DNA of 64,000 nt from contig NZ_LYPA01000075.1 of NCBI RefSeq assembly GCF_001675045.1, positions 75,219 to 139,218 on the forward strand, read 5' to 3'. Positions 25,743-34,931 of the stretch are shown in pieces (positions within the stretch are counted from its first letter, which is position 1; every line of letters begins with the position of its first letter). Below the pieces are notes generated by a model. The model had not been told where the DNA came from, did not search any database, and saw only the letters and a program-made list of their open reading frames with translations. Origin of the DNA: Paenibacillus oryzae (GTDB lineage: Bacteria; Bacillota; Bacilli; Paenibacillales; Paenibacillaceae). A program made the position numbers and the translations under genes.

Positions 25743-25797
25743 AAGCTGCTTCTTCCCTTCTTAATTGCATTTTAGTACATCAAACCTTCCTGCCTAA

Positions 25798-26160
25798 TCA
25801 GCCAAAAATCAGCTGCACCAAGGGAGGGCCCAGAATGAGCAGGCCAACGATTACCGCAAAAATCGCGGCGGCCAAAACAGCCCCCGCAGCGGTATCCTTG
25901 GCCGCTTTGGCCAGCGGCCTTCTTTCCGGGCTTGCAAGGTCAACCACATGCTCAATCGCTGTATTGACCAGCTCCAGACTGATAACAAGCGCCATAGTCA
26001 AGCACAGCACGGCCCATTCCAGCACATTCAGCGACAACACCAATCCTGTCGCAGCAACGATTGCGACAGCAACGCAATGAATACGCATATGGCGCTGGCT
26101 GCGAACCGCCTGATAGATGCCTGAGCAGGCGTATCCCAGACTGGCAATAAACCTTCTCAT
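25798..26160 (-). CDS. dgkA: Diacylglycerol/undecaprenol kinase family protein
   Basis: 120-residue membrane kinase with three helices and the family motif ELVNTAIEHVVDL plus AKDTAAGAVL. Gram-positive members phosphorylate undecaprenol for cell-wall lipid carrier recycling. The ATG at 26160 shares one base with the ybeY stop (TAATG). Confidence 0.94.
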   Translation of the reverse strand: MRRFIASLGYACSGIYQAVRSQRHMRIHCVAVAIVAATGLVLSLNVLEWAVLCLTMALVISLELVNTAIEHVVDLASPERRPLAKAAKDTAAGAVLAAAIFAVIVGLLILGPPLVQLIFG

Positions 26161-26657
26161 TAGCGGGTTAATCCCGCGGCGCTCAGCACAGACTCCTGCT
26201 TTGCGGTCATAACCGCCTCAGCCTCCGCATGCTCATGATCATAGCCGAGCAAATGCAGGAAGCCATGTACAAAAAGAAACCCGATTTCCCGCTCAAGCGA
26301 ATGTCCGTATTCCTCGCTCTGGGCCTTTGCCCGCTCCACAGATATAATAATATCCCCCAGCATGCCCGACAGCGGATCGCCTTCGTCCTCGCTGTCAACT
26401 TCAAAAATAATGTCCAGCTCATCAGGACCGTCGTCCAGCATCGCAAAGGACAATACATCCGTTGGACGGTCAATGCCTCGGTAATCCCTGTTCATTTCGT
26501 GAATGCCGGTATCATCCATAAAGGTCAGCGTAACCTCACCGTCTTCCATTCCTTCGGCAGCGCCGGCTAGCTGGAGCAGCTCGCCAAGCTTGGCGATCCA
26601 GTTGTCCGGTATATCCATGATGTTTTGCTCGTTGCTCCAATCCAATTGAAGGCTCAT
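26160..26657 (-). CDS. ybeY: Endoribonuclease YbeY
   Basis: 165-residue metal-dependent RNase in 16S rRNA maturation and ribosome quality control. The zinc-binding motif is HGFLHLLGYDHEH, with His131, His135 and His141 as ligands, preceded by the conserved MNRDYRGIDRPTDVLSF block. The ATG overlaps the pgpH stop as ATGA and its own stop overlaps dgkA, so translation of pgpH, ybeY and dgkA is probably coupled. Confidence 0.97.
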   Translation of the reverse strand: MSLQLDWSNEQNIMDIPDNWIAKLGELLQLAGAAEGMEDGEVTLTFMDDTGIHEMNRDYRGIDRPTDVLSFAMLDDGPDELDIIFEVDSEDEGDPLSGMLGDIIISVERAKAQSEEYGHSLEREIGFLFVHGFLHLLGYDHEHAEAEAVMTAKQESVLSAAGLTR

Positions 26658-28909
26658 TTTGTCTCCGTCTTCTCCTTTGTTTGGGCATCATCCGGGTATT
26701 CAATACGGGAGTGGAAGATGCCGATAATGCTTTCCTTGAGAGACTGGGCAATTTTGTCCAGCTCCTTAAGCGTCAAGTCGCATTCGTTGTATTGATTGTC
26801 ATCCAGCCGGCTTTTGATAATTTTATTGATCATCGCTTCTACATGCTCCACCGTAGGATTGCGCAAGCTGCGAACTGCCGCCTCCACGCAATCCGCGATT
26901 CCAACAACAGCCGCTTCCTTGGATTGCGCCTTGGGACCGGGATAACGGTAATCGTCTTCGGTAAAGTTGATTTCCAGTCCTTGCTCCTCCGCCTGTTTTT
27001 TCGCTTTGAAATAGAAAAACTTCAGCGAGGTGGTCCCATGATGCTGCTCCGCAATATCCCGGATCGGCTTGGGTATATTGTGGGCTTTCAGCATTTCAAC
27101 GCCGTCTCGCGCATGTGCAACGATAATGGATTTGCTTAGCATCGGCTCAATTGTATCATGCGGGTTTTCAATATTGGACTGATTTTCAATAAAGTAGTTA
27201 GGCCGTTTTGTTTTCCCGATATCGTGGTAAAACGAGCCTACGCGGCAAAGCAGTCCATCCGCTCCGATAGCTTCCGCGGCCGCTTCCGATAGATTTCCAA
27301 CCATGACGCTATGATGATACGTGCCCGGCGTTTCCGTCAGCAGCTTGCGCAGCAGCGGATGGTTTGGATTGGACAGCTCAACAAGCTTGAGTGCCGAAAG
27401 AATGCCAAACGTAATCTCAAAAAATGGCATCAGGCCAATTACCAGAATCGCCGTCAGCAAACCGCTTGCAAAGGCAAAAGCAATGGAATAAATAAACGGC
27501 ATCCGGTCCAGATTTTCCGACATCATCAGCATAGCCATAACCGCCAGCGAGCCAAACAAGCTGACCATAATGCCCGCCTTCAGAATAGCGGAGCGCTGGC
27601 TTGCCCTATGAATGGAGAAAACGGCGGCAAGCGATACGACGATAATGAAAAATCCGTATTTAAAGTCAAAAATCTGAGTTTGCGATGTATTCAAAATAAT
27701 ACTGCCCATTAAAGCAAAAATAAATGAACCCATAATAGCAAGATGCAGATCCAGCAGCAGCGTAATCAGCATAGCGCCCAAAGCGGCGGGAGCCAGGAAG
27801 CCGGCATAGGAAGCCGCATCCGTCTGCGTAAGAGCGATTATCTGAATCGTCATAATGTTAATGACAAAAATCAGCCATAACATCAGCAGCTGGGAGTTGG
27901 TGTATTTGGGCTTCACGCCGCCGATCGAGCCGGATTGATGAAGGTACGCATACAGCATAACAACAAACATCAGCGACATGATCAGCAGGCCCGTTTGCGG
28001 CCAATAATGCTTTTTATCCTGTAGCAGATTGGAATCCGAAAGCAGCTTGTACAAATCAGGCGTAATGATTTCGCCTTGTTTTACAATAATATCGCCTTCC
28101 TTAAATACGACCGGCGGCGTATTCAGCTTGGCCTGCTCACGAGCTTCCTCCGTTTTTTCGACGTCCAGAAACTTGTTTGGCGTAATGACAAAGCGCGCCA
28201 GCTCCTGAACAATTTCACGGGCGGTCCGGTTGGACAAGGAGCTGGCGTTTACCAGCTCCGCCACCTGCGTGCGGGCGGTATCCGCCTCCCGGATTTGCTC
28301 GTTCATCAGCTTGCGGACGATTTCGCGCGCCACAACCCGCATGTCGGAAAGCTGCTCGCTAGTCAGCTGCGGCATTTTGTAGAACGTTTCCTCGGGAATG
28401 GTATATTGCTGCTCCTTGGCAAGACGGGCCATTTCCTCAAGCAGCGTATTGTTGTAGGTTCCGCTGCTCTTGCTATTTTTAACAACAGCGTCGATATGGC
28501 TGACATAACGGCCAGGAATCTCGGAGCGGTAAATATCGATTTTGTTTTGAACCGTCACCTGATCGTCCATGTTCAACTGCTCGATGCGATACAGAATCTG
28601 CTCCACCAGCTGGTCGTTGCGAAGCTGCACAATGGAAAAAGAATCGTCAATCTTCTTGGCCGCATCCTCCTCCGCCTGCCTCGTCGCTTTTTCGTCACGA
28701 ATCTGATAGGGAGCCTTAATATCCTTTTCGCTGGCGGTCCCTTCTGTTATGTCATAGGTTTCCGGTATAACATGCGGGGCCAGGCTAAAATAAAAAAGCA
28801 GCACGAACAATGCCATCAATACCCACTTGACGGCGGGGCTTTGCCTCCAGCCCTGCGTTTTCGCCCTTTCCTTGACGCTAGCAGGCTTGCTTGACCCGTT
28901 GTTGACCAT
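26654..28909 (-). CDS. pgpH: Cyclic-di-AMP phosphodiesterase PgpH (7TM-HD)
   Basis: 751-residue membrane protein. An N-terminal helix (about 30-50) is followed by a large extracellular region (to about 290), seven transmembrane helices (about 300-510) and a cytoplasmic HD domain with HHSVMVGNL, FYHDIGKTKRP and a HARDG/HHGTT pattern. Relatives degrade c-di-AMP. The start at 28909 has AAAGGGAGA 8 bases upstream, preferred over an ATG 36 bases earlier. It lies just downstream of phoH. Confidence 0.95.
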   Translation of the reverse strand: MVNNGSSKPASVKERAKTQGWRQSPAVKWVLMALFVLLFYFSLAPHVIPETYDITEGTASEKDIKAPYQIRDEKATRQAEEDAAKKIDDSFSIVQLRNDQLVEQILYRIEQLNMDDQVTVQNKIDIYRSEIPGRYVSHIDAVVKNSKSSGTYNNTLLEEMARLAKEQQYTIPEETFYKMPQLTSEQLSDMRVVAREIVRKLMNEQIREADTARTQVAELVNASSLSNRTAREIVQELARFVITPNKFLDVEKTEEAREQAKLNTPPVVFKEGDIIVKQGEIITPDLYKLLSDSNLLQDKKHYWPQTGLLIMSLMFVVMLYAYLHQSGSIGGVKPKYTNSQLLMLWLIFVINIMTIQIIALTQTDAASYAGFLAPAALGAMLITLLLDLHLAIMGSFIFALMGSIILNTSQTQIFDFKYGFFIIVVSLAAVFSIHRASQRSAILKAGIMVSLFGSLAVMAMLMMSENLDRMPFIYSIAFAFASGLLTAILVIGLMPFFEITFGILSALKLVELSNPNHPLLRKLLTETPGTYHHSVMVGNLSEAAAEAIGADGLLCRVGSFYHDIGKTKRPNYFIENQSNIENPHDTIEPMLSKSIIVAHARDGVEMLKAHNIPKPIRDIAEQHHGTTSLKFFYFKAKKQAEEQGLEINFTEDDYRYPGPKAQSKEAAVVGIADCVEAAVRSLRNPTVEHVEAMINKIIKSRLDDNQYNECDLTLKELDKIAQSLKESIIGIFHSRIEYPDDAQTKEKTETK

Positions 28910-28925
28910 GCGGCTCTCTCCCTTT

Positions 28926-29900
28926 CTAGATTTTATTTTCAGCATCTCGATTATAAGCCGTTATAATTTTTTGAACGAGGGAATGGCGGACCACGTCGCT
29001 TTCGACAAAAGTCATCATGCCGATTTCGGGAATATCCTTCAGGATGCGCTGCGCCTCCATCAAGCCGGAGGATTTGCCTCTTGGAAGGTCAATTTGCGTA
29101 ACGTCGCCGGTAATGACCATTTTGGAGCCGAAGCCAAGACGGGTCAGGAACATTTTCATTTGCTCCGGAGTCGTATTTTGAGCCTCGTCCAAAATAATAA
29201 AGGAATCGTCCAGCGTGCGGCCACGCATATAGGCGAGCGGCGCGATTTCGATCAGTCCGCGCTCCAGCGCCTTGGCGGTAGCTTCCGGTCCCAGCACATC
29301 ATGTAAAGCGTCGTAAAGCGGCCTTAAATAAGGATCGACCTTTTCCTGAAGGTCGCCCGGCAAAAAGCCCAGGTTTTCTCCCGCTTCAACGGCGGGACGC
29401 GTCAGCACGATCCGTTTAACGGCATTTTCCTTAAGCGCCATAACGGCCAAAACAACGGCAAGATAGGTCTTGCCCGTGCCGGCAGGACCGATGCCAAATA
29501 CGATGTCCAGCTTTTTGATCAATTTGACGTAATGGCGCTGGCCAATCGTTTTCACCATTATTTTTTTGCCCCGGAACGTGCTGGCAATCTCTTTTTTGAA
29601 CAGATCCAGCAGTTCCTCCGCCGCCATCTCTTTAGCTAGCTCCAGCGCATAGACGACATCCCGCTCTGATGGCATATACCCGTTTCTTACAAGCTGCAGC
29701 AGCACGCTGTACAGCTGCTCCAGCGATTCCGCCTCTTTTGACGGTCCGCTAATGACAATTTCCGCATCGCGGGAGGTTATCGTGCATTCTACCTGGTCGG
29801 CTACCAGTTTCAGAAACTTGTCCTGCGGACCGAATAAGGCCAGCCCTTCGGCAGCATTCCCAAGCGGTACTTTTAAGGTCTTTGTTTCAATTTGCAACAA
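28926..29900 (-). CDS. phoH: PhoH family ATPase
   Basis: 324-residue PhoH/YbeZ-type protein, an ATP-binding RNase-associated or RNA-processing partner often encoded next to YbeY. Walker A is GPAGTGKT (138-145) and Walker B is FIILDEAQN (near 238); an N-terminal KH-like region covers about 1-80. The start is a TTG with AGGGAGA 7 bases upstream, 3 bases after the yqfD stop. The phoH-pgpH-ybeY order is conserved in Firmicutes and supports a link to ribosomal RNA processing. Confidence 0.95.
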   Translation of the reverse strand: MLQIETKTLKVPLGNAAEGLALFGPQDKFLKLVADQVECTITSRDAEIVISGPSKEAESLEQLYSVLLQLVRNGYMPSERDVVYALELAKEMAAEELLDLFKKEIASTFRGKKIMVKTIGQRHYVKLIKKLDIVFGIGPAGTGKTYLAVVLAVMALKENAVKRIVLTRPAVEAGENLGFLPGDLQEKVDPYLRPLYDALHDVLGPEATAKALERGLIEIAPLAYMRGRTLDDSFIILDEAQNTTPEQMKMFLTRLGFGSKMVITGDVTQIDLPRGKSSGLMEAQRILKDIPEIGMMTFVESDVVRHSLVQKIITAYNRDAENKI

Positions 29901-29903
29901 TTC

Positions 29904-31097
29904 TCAGTCTCCCTGCATTTGGACTATAGGCAATTCTTTAACGATAGATTGCTCTACTTCAAAAAGAACTTTCATATAAACTTTACCATTCTCCGCCTTT
30001 TCATGCAAAACAATTTCATCCCTGAAGAGGACATCTATTCCAGCCTTTTCCATAATATCTGCTTTCGCATCCAAAATACCGTTCATTTTTGCTTCATCCT
30101 GCGTCAAATCCCGTTCTCTGGTTTCGGCTTCCATCACGGTTTCCTTCATTCGGCCAATGGGAAGCGACCATTTGCGCCATGAAAGCAGCTCCATATGCTC
30201 GATACTCTCCGACTGCTCAAAGCCCGGATTTCCAAAGCCGCCGATTTGAAGCGCACGGGAGCCGATGACGGCATACCACTTTATCTTTTTTTCACCCGTA
30301 TATGCCTTTACCCGCTGTACCATAGGACTGGCGATATCATATTCATACCAGACAAGCCCGCGGACCGTCCCCTTTGCAACAACCGTTTTGCTATTGGTCT
30401 CCGAGCCGATAACGCCGGAAATCAACACTTGTCCGGCCTTGACGCGCGTATTTTTTTTGACAGCGGCTTTCCCCGCCTCCGCCACGATTTGCGTAACCAC
30501 CGCATCCTCGCTGGCGACCAGATGACGGGGATTTTGCAGCGGCGCCTTCTCCGGCAGCGTCATTTCGACCACCTGTATGCGCACCTTTGTCCCTTTTTTT
30601 TCTACACCGACCCAAGTCGTGCCAGGAAGCGCGGAAACCAGCCGTTTGGACAGCACGTCCGCATCCTGAAGACGGAAAGACCATTGCATGGGATACAATC
30701 CCTCGCCCTTTGCCGCGTTCAGCACCTCTTCCCGGGTAAGCCGCGTATTCCCCTCCACATCAACGCTCCAGACCAGGGAGGAAAGCAGAAACAACAGCAC
30801 GAAAAAAAATGCCAAACCGGCTGCAAAGCCGATTCTCCGCTCTGCGCGGCGAAGCAGGAAGGGCAGACCTTGACGCGAAACAATATGAATCCTGCAGCTT
30901 GTCTCCTTTAAATACGGGCGAAGACGGAAAAAGTCGCTTACCGACACCGTAAATCTCATAATATCATGGCTTGTCCATGCAATAGAGGACAAAGAAAGTC
31001 CTCCCGCCATACATTTGTTGACCAGCTCCTCGGGACTGCCGCCCCTGACCTCCACAACAACCTCGCCCTTCACCCAGATCACGCCTTTTCCCCTCAT
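29904..31097 (-). CDS. yqfD: Sporulation protein YqfD
   Basis: 397-residue membrane protein of the YqfD family. One transmembrane helix lies near residues 90-112, followed by a POTRA-like start (VDVEGNTRLTREEVLNAA) and a large external domain. Relatives are expressed in the mother cell during sporulation, with no known biochemical activity. GGGAGGG lies 7 bases before the ATG. The yqfC gene is 21 bases upstream; the two are a conserved pair. Confidence 0.93.
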   Translation of the reverse strand: MRGKGVIWVKGEVVVEVRGGSPEELVNKCMAGGLSLSSIAWTSHDIMRFTVSVSDFFRLRPYLKETSCRIHIVSRQGLPFLLRRAERRIGFAAGLAFFFVLLFLLSSLVWSVDVEGNTRLTREEVLNAAKGEGLYPMQWSFRLQDADVLSKRLVSALPGTTWVGVEKKGTKVRIQVVEMTLPEKAPLQNPRHLVASEDAVVTQIVAEAGKAAVKKNTRVKAGQVLISGVIGSETNSKTVVAKGTVRGLVWYEYDIASPMVQRVKAYTGEKKIKWYAVIGSRALQIGGFGNPGFEQSESIEHMELLSWRKWSLPIGRMKETVMEAETRERDLTQDEAKMNGILDAKADIMEKAGIDVLFRDEIVLHEKAENGKVYMKVLFEVEQSIVKELPIVQMQGD

Positions 31098-31118
31098 GGC
31101 GTTTCCCTCCCGTTACCA

Positions 31119-31397
31119 TTATGGTATAAGCTCAATCCCACTAATCAATCCCTCTATAAAAACTTCCTCGCTCCAGATTGTCCGTATGACAAGGTCGCTG
31201 CCCCTGACCTCCAGCTGGCCTTTGCTTAACGCAAGCCTAAGCAATTCAGAGGAAAAGCGCACAACGCCTCTGTGGTTTTCAATATAGAGCTGACGGTCGC
31301 CAATCATGGTCAGCCTCGGCAAATCATATACGACGTCCTGCGGCATATCCAGCAGCTCTGCCGTCATTTTTCGTAATTTACGTTTCAGCTGTCGCAT
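31119..31397 (-). CDS. yqfC: Sporulation protein YqfC
   Basis: 92-residue YabP/YqfC family protein, beta-rich, with the typical DLPRLTMIGDRQLYIENHRGVVRFS block. The ATG at 31397 has GAGGGGG about 13 bases upstream, slightly far; a TTG 24 bases earlier is an alternative. It is the first gene of the yqfC-yqfD-phoH group. I looked for a sigma-E promoter and found only weak matches, so none is called. Confidence 0.9.
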   Translation of the reverse strand: MRQLKRKLRKMTAELLDMPQDVVYDLPRLTMIGDRQLYIENHRGVVRFSSELLRLALSKGQLEVRGSDLVIRTIWSEEVFIEGLISGIELIP

Positions 31398-31526
31398 TGC
31401 CGTATCGTTGCCCCCTCGCAAAAAACTGACAAAAACGCAAAACTCCGAAATTATAAATCAATATTCATGTGCTATACCAAAATATGCTAACGGGCGTGCA
31501 AATATGAGAACGGAGGCTCCAATACG

Positions 31527-31568
31527 AAAAAAACCCTTTGCTTGTCCGGGGACAAACAAAGGGTTTAG
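31527..31568 (-). terminator. Terminator of the yqeZ-floA operon
   Basis: On the minus strand AACCCTTTG-TTGTCC pairs with GGACAA-CAAAGGGTT, followed by seven T bases. It lies between the FloA-associated gene (stop at 31612) and yqfC. Confidence 0.92.
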
Positions 31569-31611
31569 GGTCGGTTATTAGAGTGTTAACGTTAAAACAA
31601 AAAAGGATCAA

Positions 31612-32277
31612 CTAGCGCAAATGACGCTTTGAACGGGGCGGACCCAAAACTTCAGCCCACAAAACAGCCTTGCGCATATCCTCGGCGGTTGGTTTGCCTC
31701 CAAGAAGCGATGAAGAGCGCAAGCCGACAGCCTTTCCCGGGATATCCATTTCTTTTCCTTTTCCAGAGGCGCTTCCTCCTCTGCGACTTGCCTCTGAATC
31801 ACCGCTGGATGAGCTTCTTCCGCCGATCCGGTTGGGCTGATCACGTTTAGGACGCCGATCGGGCTCCGATTGGGAGCGAAGCACCTGCTGCTGTCTTGCA
31901 GCCCCTTGTCCCTGTTCTTTCTGCCAGTCGCCAGTCGGTTCGGCGCTGCCAGGCCATGGGCGCTGCCGCTGACCGCCTCCGCCTGGCGGATCGACGCTGC
32001 CAGGCCATGGGCGTTGCTGCTGACCGCCTCCGCCAGTTGGTCCGGCGTTTCCCGGCCATGAGCTTTGAGCAGGCCCTTCCCCTCTGGCCGGAGGCTGGTC
32101 GAGGCTCTCCCCTCCAGGGAAGCCTTCATGCCCGGGCCGGTCATGCCCGCTTCCGCCGCCAAAACTAGGCATACCGCCCGGCTTGCTTTTCGATTTGGAA
32201 AAAAGCCGGCTTAAAAGAAACAATCCAATTAGCACGATATAGACATTGCTTAATAAAAAATCAATAATTTGTTGCAA
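31612..32277 (-). CDS. Membrane protein with Pro/Gly/Gln-rich repeats, FloA neighbour
   Basis: 221 residues. A single N-terminal membrane helix (about 8-24, with NVYIVLIGLFLLSRLF) leads into a disordered region rich in Gly, Pro, Gln and Arg. This holds two tandem 17-residue repeats of the form GGGGQQQRPWPGSVDPP (DNA 31933-32034, 51-bp units), preceded by a partial third. A conserved-looking C-terminus contains EDMRKAVLWAEVLGPPRSKR. The start is a TTG behind GGGAGGTGG, 6 bases away. It follows floA by 48 bases and precedes a terminator, so it is the last gene of the operon, in the place of yqfB in Bacillus. Function unknown; a FloA partner is a guess from position. Confidence 0.8.
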   Translation of the reverse strand: MQQIIDFLLSNVYIVLIGLFLLSRLFSKSKSKPGGMPSFGGGSGHDRPGHEGFPGGESLDQPPARGEGPAQSSWPGNAGPTGGGGQQQRPWPGSVDPPGGGGQRQRPWPGSAEPTGDWQKEQGQGAARQQQVLRSQSEPDRRPKRDQPNRIGGRSSSSGDSEASRRGGSASGKGKEMDIPGKAVGLRSSSLLGGKPTAEDMRKAVLWAEVLGPPRSKRHLR

Positions 32278-32325
32278 CGCTTGCCACCTCCCATATGGAG
32301 TCAACAGGTGAATATGTCCCCATAA

Positions 32326-33327
32326 TCAGGAGCGCCCATCACGGTGATCCGTATCTCCTTCGGCATTGCCGATGGTGGAACGCATTTTGGTATCCGCTTC
32401 AATGTTTTTCAGGTTCATATAATCCATGACGCCAAGCTTGCCGCTGCGCAAGGCTTCAGCCATAGCAAGCGGTACCTGCGACTCCGATTCCACAACGCGA
32501 GCTTCCATCTCGACGACCTTGGCTTTATTCTCCTGCTCCTGCGCAACCGCCATCGCGCGCCGCTCCTCCGCTTTGGCCTGGGCGATCTTTTTATCCGCTT
32601 CCGCCTGCTCGGTTTGCAGATGGGCGCCGATGTTTTTACCTACATCCACGTCCGCGATATCGATCGACAGAATTTCAAATGCCGTACCGGCATCAAGACC
32701 TTTATCCAATACCGTTCTGGAGATCAGATCAGGGTTTTCCAATACCGCTTTGTGAGATGCCGAAGAACCTACTGTCGATACAATCCCTTCGCCGACACGG
32801 GCAATAATGGTTTCTTCGCCTGCGCCGCCGACTAAACGGTCGATGTTGGCACGAACCGTTACACGCGCTTTAACCTTTACCTCAATGCCGTCCTTGGCGA
32901 CGGCGGCAACAACCGGCGTTTCGATGACGCGCGGGTTAACGCTCATTTGAACGGCCTGCAAAACGTCGCGGCCTGCCAGGTCGATTGCCGCTGCGCGCTC
33001 GAACAACAATGGAATATTGGCGCGCTGCGCCGCAATTAGGGCATTTACGACACGGTCAACGTTGCCGCCCGCCAGAAAGTGGCTTTCCAGCTGGTTGATA
33101 TTTAATCCCAAACCGGCTTTTGTTGCCTTGATCAACGGGTTTACGATACGGCTAGGCACGACGCGCCGCAGTCTCATGGCCACAAGTGTGATGATGCCGA
33201 TACGCACGCCGGATGCCAGCGCGGATATCCATAGCATAATCGGAAAAAAGCTCAGAAACACCGATAAAACAATTATGGCTAGCACAACAATAACAAATAC
33301 CCCTACAATAGGATCCAAACCAAACAT
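32326..33327 (-). CDS. floA: Flotillin-like protein FloA
   Basis: 333-residue membrane-microdomain scaffold protein. Two hydrophobic hairpin segments (about 4-30) anchor it, followed by the SPFH-like domain (RVVPSRIVNPLIKATKAGLGL) and a long Ala/Glu/Lys coiled region (EQAEADKKIAQAKAEERRAMA). Relatives organise lipid rafts and respond to cell envelope stress. The ATG at 33327 has GGAGG 7 bases upstream. It sits 63 bases downstream of the NfeD-type gene, the conserved yqeZ-floA pair. Confidence 0.96.
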   Translation of the reverse strand: MFGLDPIVGVFVIVVLAIIVLSVFLSFFPIMLWISALASGVRIGIITLVAMRLRRVVPSRIVNPLIKATKAGLGLNINQLESHFLAGGNVDRVVNALIAAQRANIPLLFERAAAIDLAGRDVLQAVQMSVNPRVIETPVVAAVAKDGIEVKVKARVTVRANIDRLVGGAGEETIIARVGEGIVSTVGSSASHKAVLENPDLISRTVLDKGLDAGTAFEILSIDIADVDVGKNIGAHLQTEQAEADKKIAQAKAEERRAMAVAQEQENKAKVVEMEARVVESESQVPLAMAEALRSGKLGVMDYMNLKNIEADTKMRSTIGNAEGDTDHRDGRS

Positions 33328-33390
33328 GAGCAAACCTCCATTTTTGCCGCCTTAGACGGGATTTTTACCTCACAAAAGTTTTTCAGTTCC

Positions 33391-34776
33391 TTATTCATCG
33401 CTGCGAATTTCTTTTACAACTACCCAGGTACCTTCCGCTTTAACGACTTTTACCCTGGATTTGGCGGGAATAAACTCTCCTCCGGTAACCACGTCGACCC
33501 GGTTATCGCCTATCAGGGCCGTTCCAGCGGGACGAAGCGGCGTAACCGTTATTCCTTCAAGGCCGATCAAGGATGTTTTTACGTCAGCGGACAAATACCC
33601 CTCTTCCGTCGTCAACGATTCGCGCAAAATAAATTTATTCCATATACCGCGTCCTTTGTTGGTTCTTGCAAACAACACCACGATTACGACGGCTACGGCA
33701 AATGCAACCCCCAGCGTAAGAAAACCCGATTGAGGCGTTGGTGCAGCAAGAATGATGCCTGTTATCAATGCGCCTCCCCCCAATATGCCTAATATGCCAA
33801 AGCTTGGAACAAATAATTCCAGCGCCAGAAGCAAGACGCCGACCACAAACAACACAACGGTCTCCATCCCGGCCAGTCCTGAAATATAGGAGCCAAAGAA
33901 AAACAGGCCAAAGCTTAACAAACCTACAATGCCCGGAGCTCCGAAGCCTGGCACAAACAGCTCAATAGCTACACCCGCTATGCCCAGAATGAGCAATACG
34001 GTGGCAACGATTGGATTAACAAGAAACTTCGCAACCTGCTCTGCAATGGAAGGCTCTACCTGTATTTGCGTGCGGCCCTCCAGCTTCAGCCAGGCCATAA
34101 CCTCATCCACCGAATTGGCTGTATGGTCGGAATAGCCGACTTGCTCAGCCTCGGAGGCGGACAAGGACAAAATATCGCCTTTCCCCTTTTCAACTCCGAT
34201 TTCCGGCAACGATACGACAGCGTTTACGTCAACCATCGCAGCCGCAATATCAGGATTTCTTCCGTTCAGCTTGGCTGCTTCGGTCATCTGGCTGACCCAG
34301 AACGAAACCGTTTTGGGATCTTCAATCAGCTCGCCTGCACCGTTGACGACTGCGGCAGAACCCATGCTGCTTCCTTTTTGCATCACGATATTGTTGGCGT
34401 TTAGCGCAATATAAGTTCCAGCCGAAACAGCTTTGCCTTCAATAAAGGCGGTTGACGGAATGGGACTGGTGCGAATCAGCTCGCCAATTTCACTTGCATT
34501 GTCCACTCTGCCCCCAAGCGTGTTAAGCACCAGAATGATATGCTCTGCCCTGGCTTCGCCGGCTTCCCTGAAAGCGCGTTCCAAAAACGATTGCATACCT
34601 TGGTCAACCTTTTGTTTGACAGGAACAACGTAAACGGCAGGTCCAGGTGAAGAATCCACGCCTTCGTCTTTATCCGCTTGCGAAGCGCCGATAACGGACC
34701 CAAACGACAACAGCAGCGCGGCTGCCAGAAGCAGTGGCAGCGCGATGCGCAAAACACGGATAGACCGTTTGTTCAA
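33391..34776 (-). CDS. yqeZ: NfeD family serine protease-like membrane protein (YqeZ)
   Basis: 461-residue protein: signal sequence, ClpP-like domain (about 45-230), four to five transmembrane helices (about 245-375) and a C-terminal OB-like NfeD domain. The protease part shows VSAGTYIAL, whose Ser matches the nucleophile of archaeal 1510-N type NfeD proteases, and a Lys in EDPKTVSF that could be the general base. These proteins pair with stomatin/flotillin partners, here floA. The start is a TTG with AGGAGG 7 bases upstream. A sigma-W-type promoter lies ahead. Confidence 0.93.
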   Translation of the reverse strand: MNKRSIRVLRIALPLLLAAALLLSFGSVIGASQADKDEGVDSSPGPAVYVVPVKQKVDQGMQSFLERAFREAGEARAEHIILVLNTLGGRVDNASEIGELIRTSPIPSTAFIEGKAVSAGTYIALNANNIVMQKGSSMGSAAVVNGAGELIEDPKTVSFWVSQMTEAAKLNGRNPDIAAAMVDVNAVVSLPEIGVEKGKGDILSLSASEAEQVGYSDHTANSVDEVMAWLKLEGRTQIQVEPSIAEQVAKFLVNPIVATVLLILGIAGVAIELFVPGFGAPGIVGLLSFGLFFFGSYISGLAGMETVVLFVVGVLLLALELFVPSFGILGILGGGALITGIILAAPTPQSGFLTLGVAFAVAVVIVVLFARTNKGRGIWNKFILRESLTTEEGYLSADVKTSLIGLEGITVTPLRPAGTALIGDNRVDVVTGGEFIPAKSRVKVVKAEGTWVVVKEIRSDE

Positions 34777-34810
34777 ACTGTCTCCTCCTTTGTTTCATTT
34801 GCTAAACTAA

Positions 34811-34836
34811 TACGCAGAAACATATATATTGTTTCA
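34811..34836 (-). promoter_or_regulatory. Sigma-W type promoter of yqeZ-floA
   Basis: On the minus strand TGAAAC (34831-34836), a 16-base spacer and CGTA (34811-34814). This is the full sigma-W consensus layout, and the Bacillus yqeZ operon is known to be sigma-W controlled, so cell-envelope stress induction is likely. Confidence 0.85.
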
Positions 34837-34884
34837 AATGGATAGCCATTCATACAAATGCTGCCGGGAATATGCGGAAATAGA

Positions 34885-34914
34885 TAAAAAAGCACCCCCG
34901 TTAAGGGGTGCTTT
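34885..34914 (-). terminator. Terminator of rpsU-yqeY
   Basis: AAAGCACCCC and GGGGGTGCTTT arms around TTAAC, followed by a T-run on the minus strand, 18 bases after the yqeY stop. It separates this transcript from the sigma-W promoter of yqeZ. Confidence 0.92.
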
Positions 34915-34931
34915 GTCAGTCCGTATGTTGG

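Noticed and set aside
31608..32162. 184-codon minus frame in another phase of the FloA-neighbour gene
   Set aside because: The competing frame has a membrane helix, a ribosome site and a stop just before the terminator; this one has none of these.
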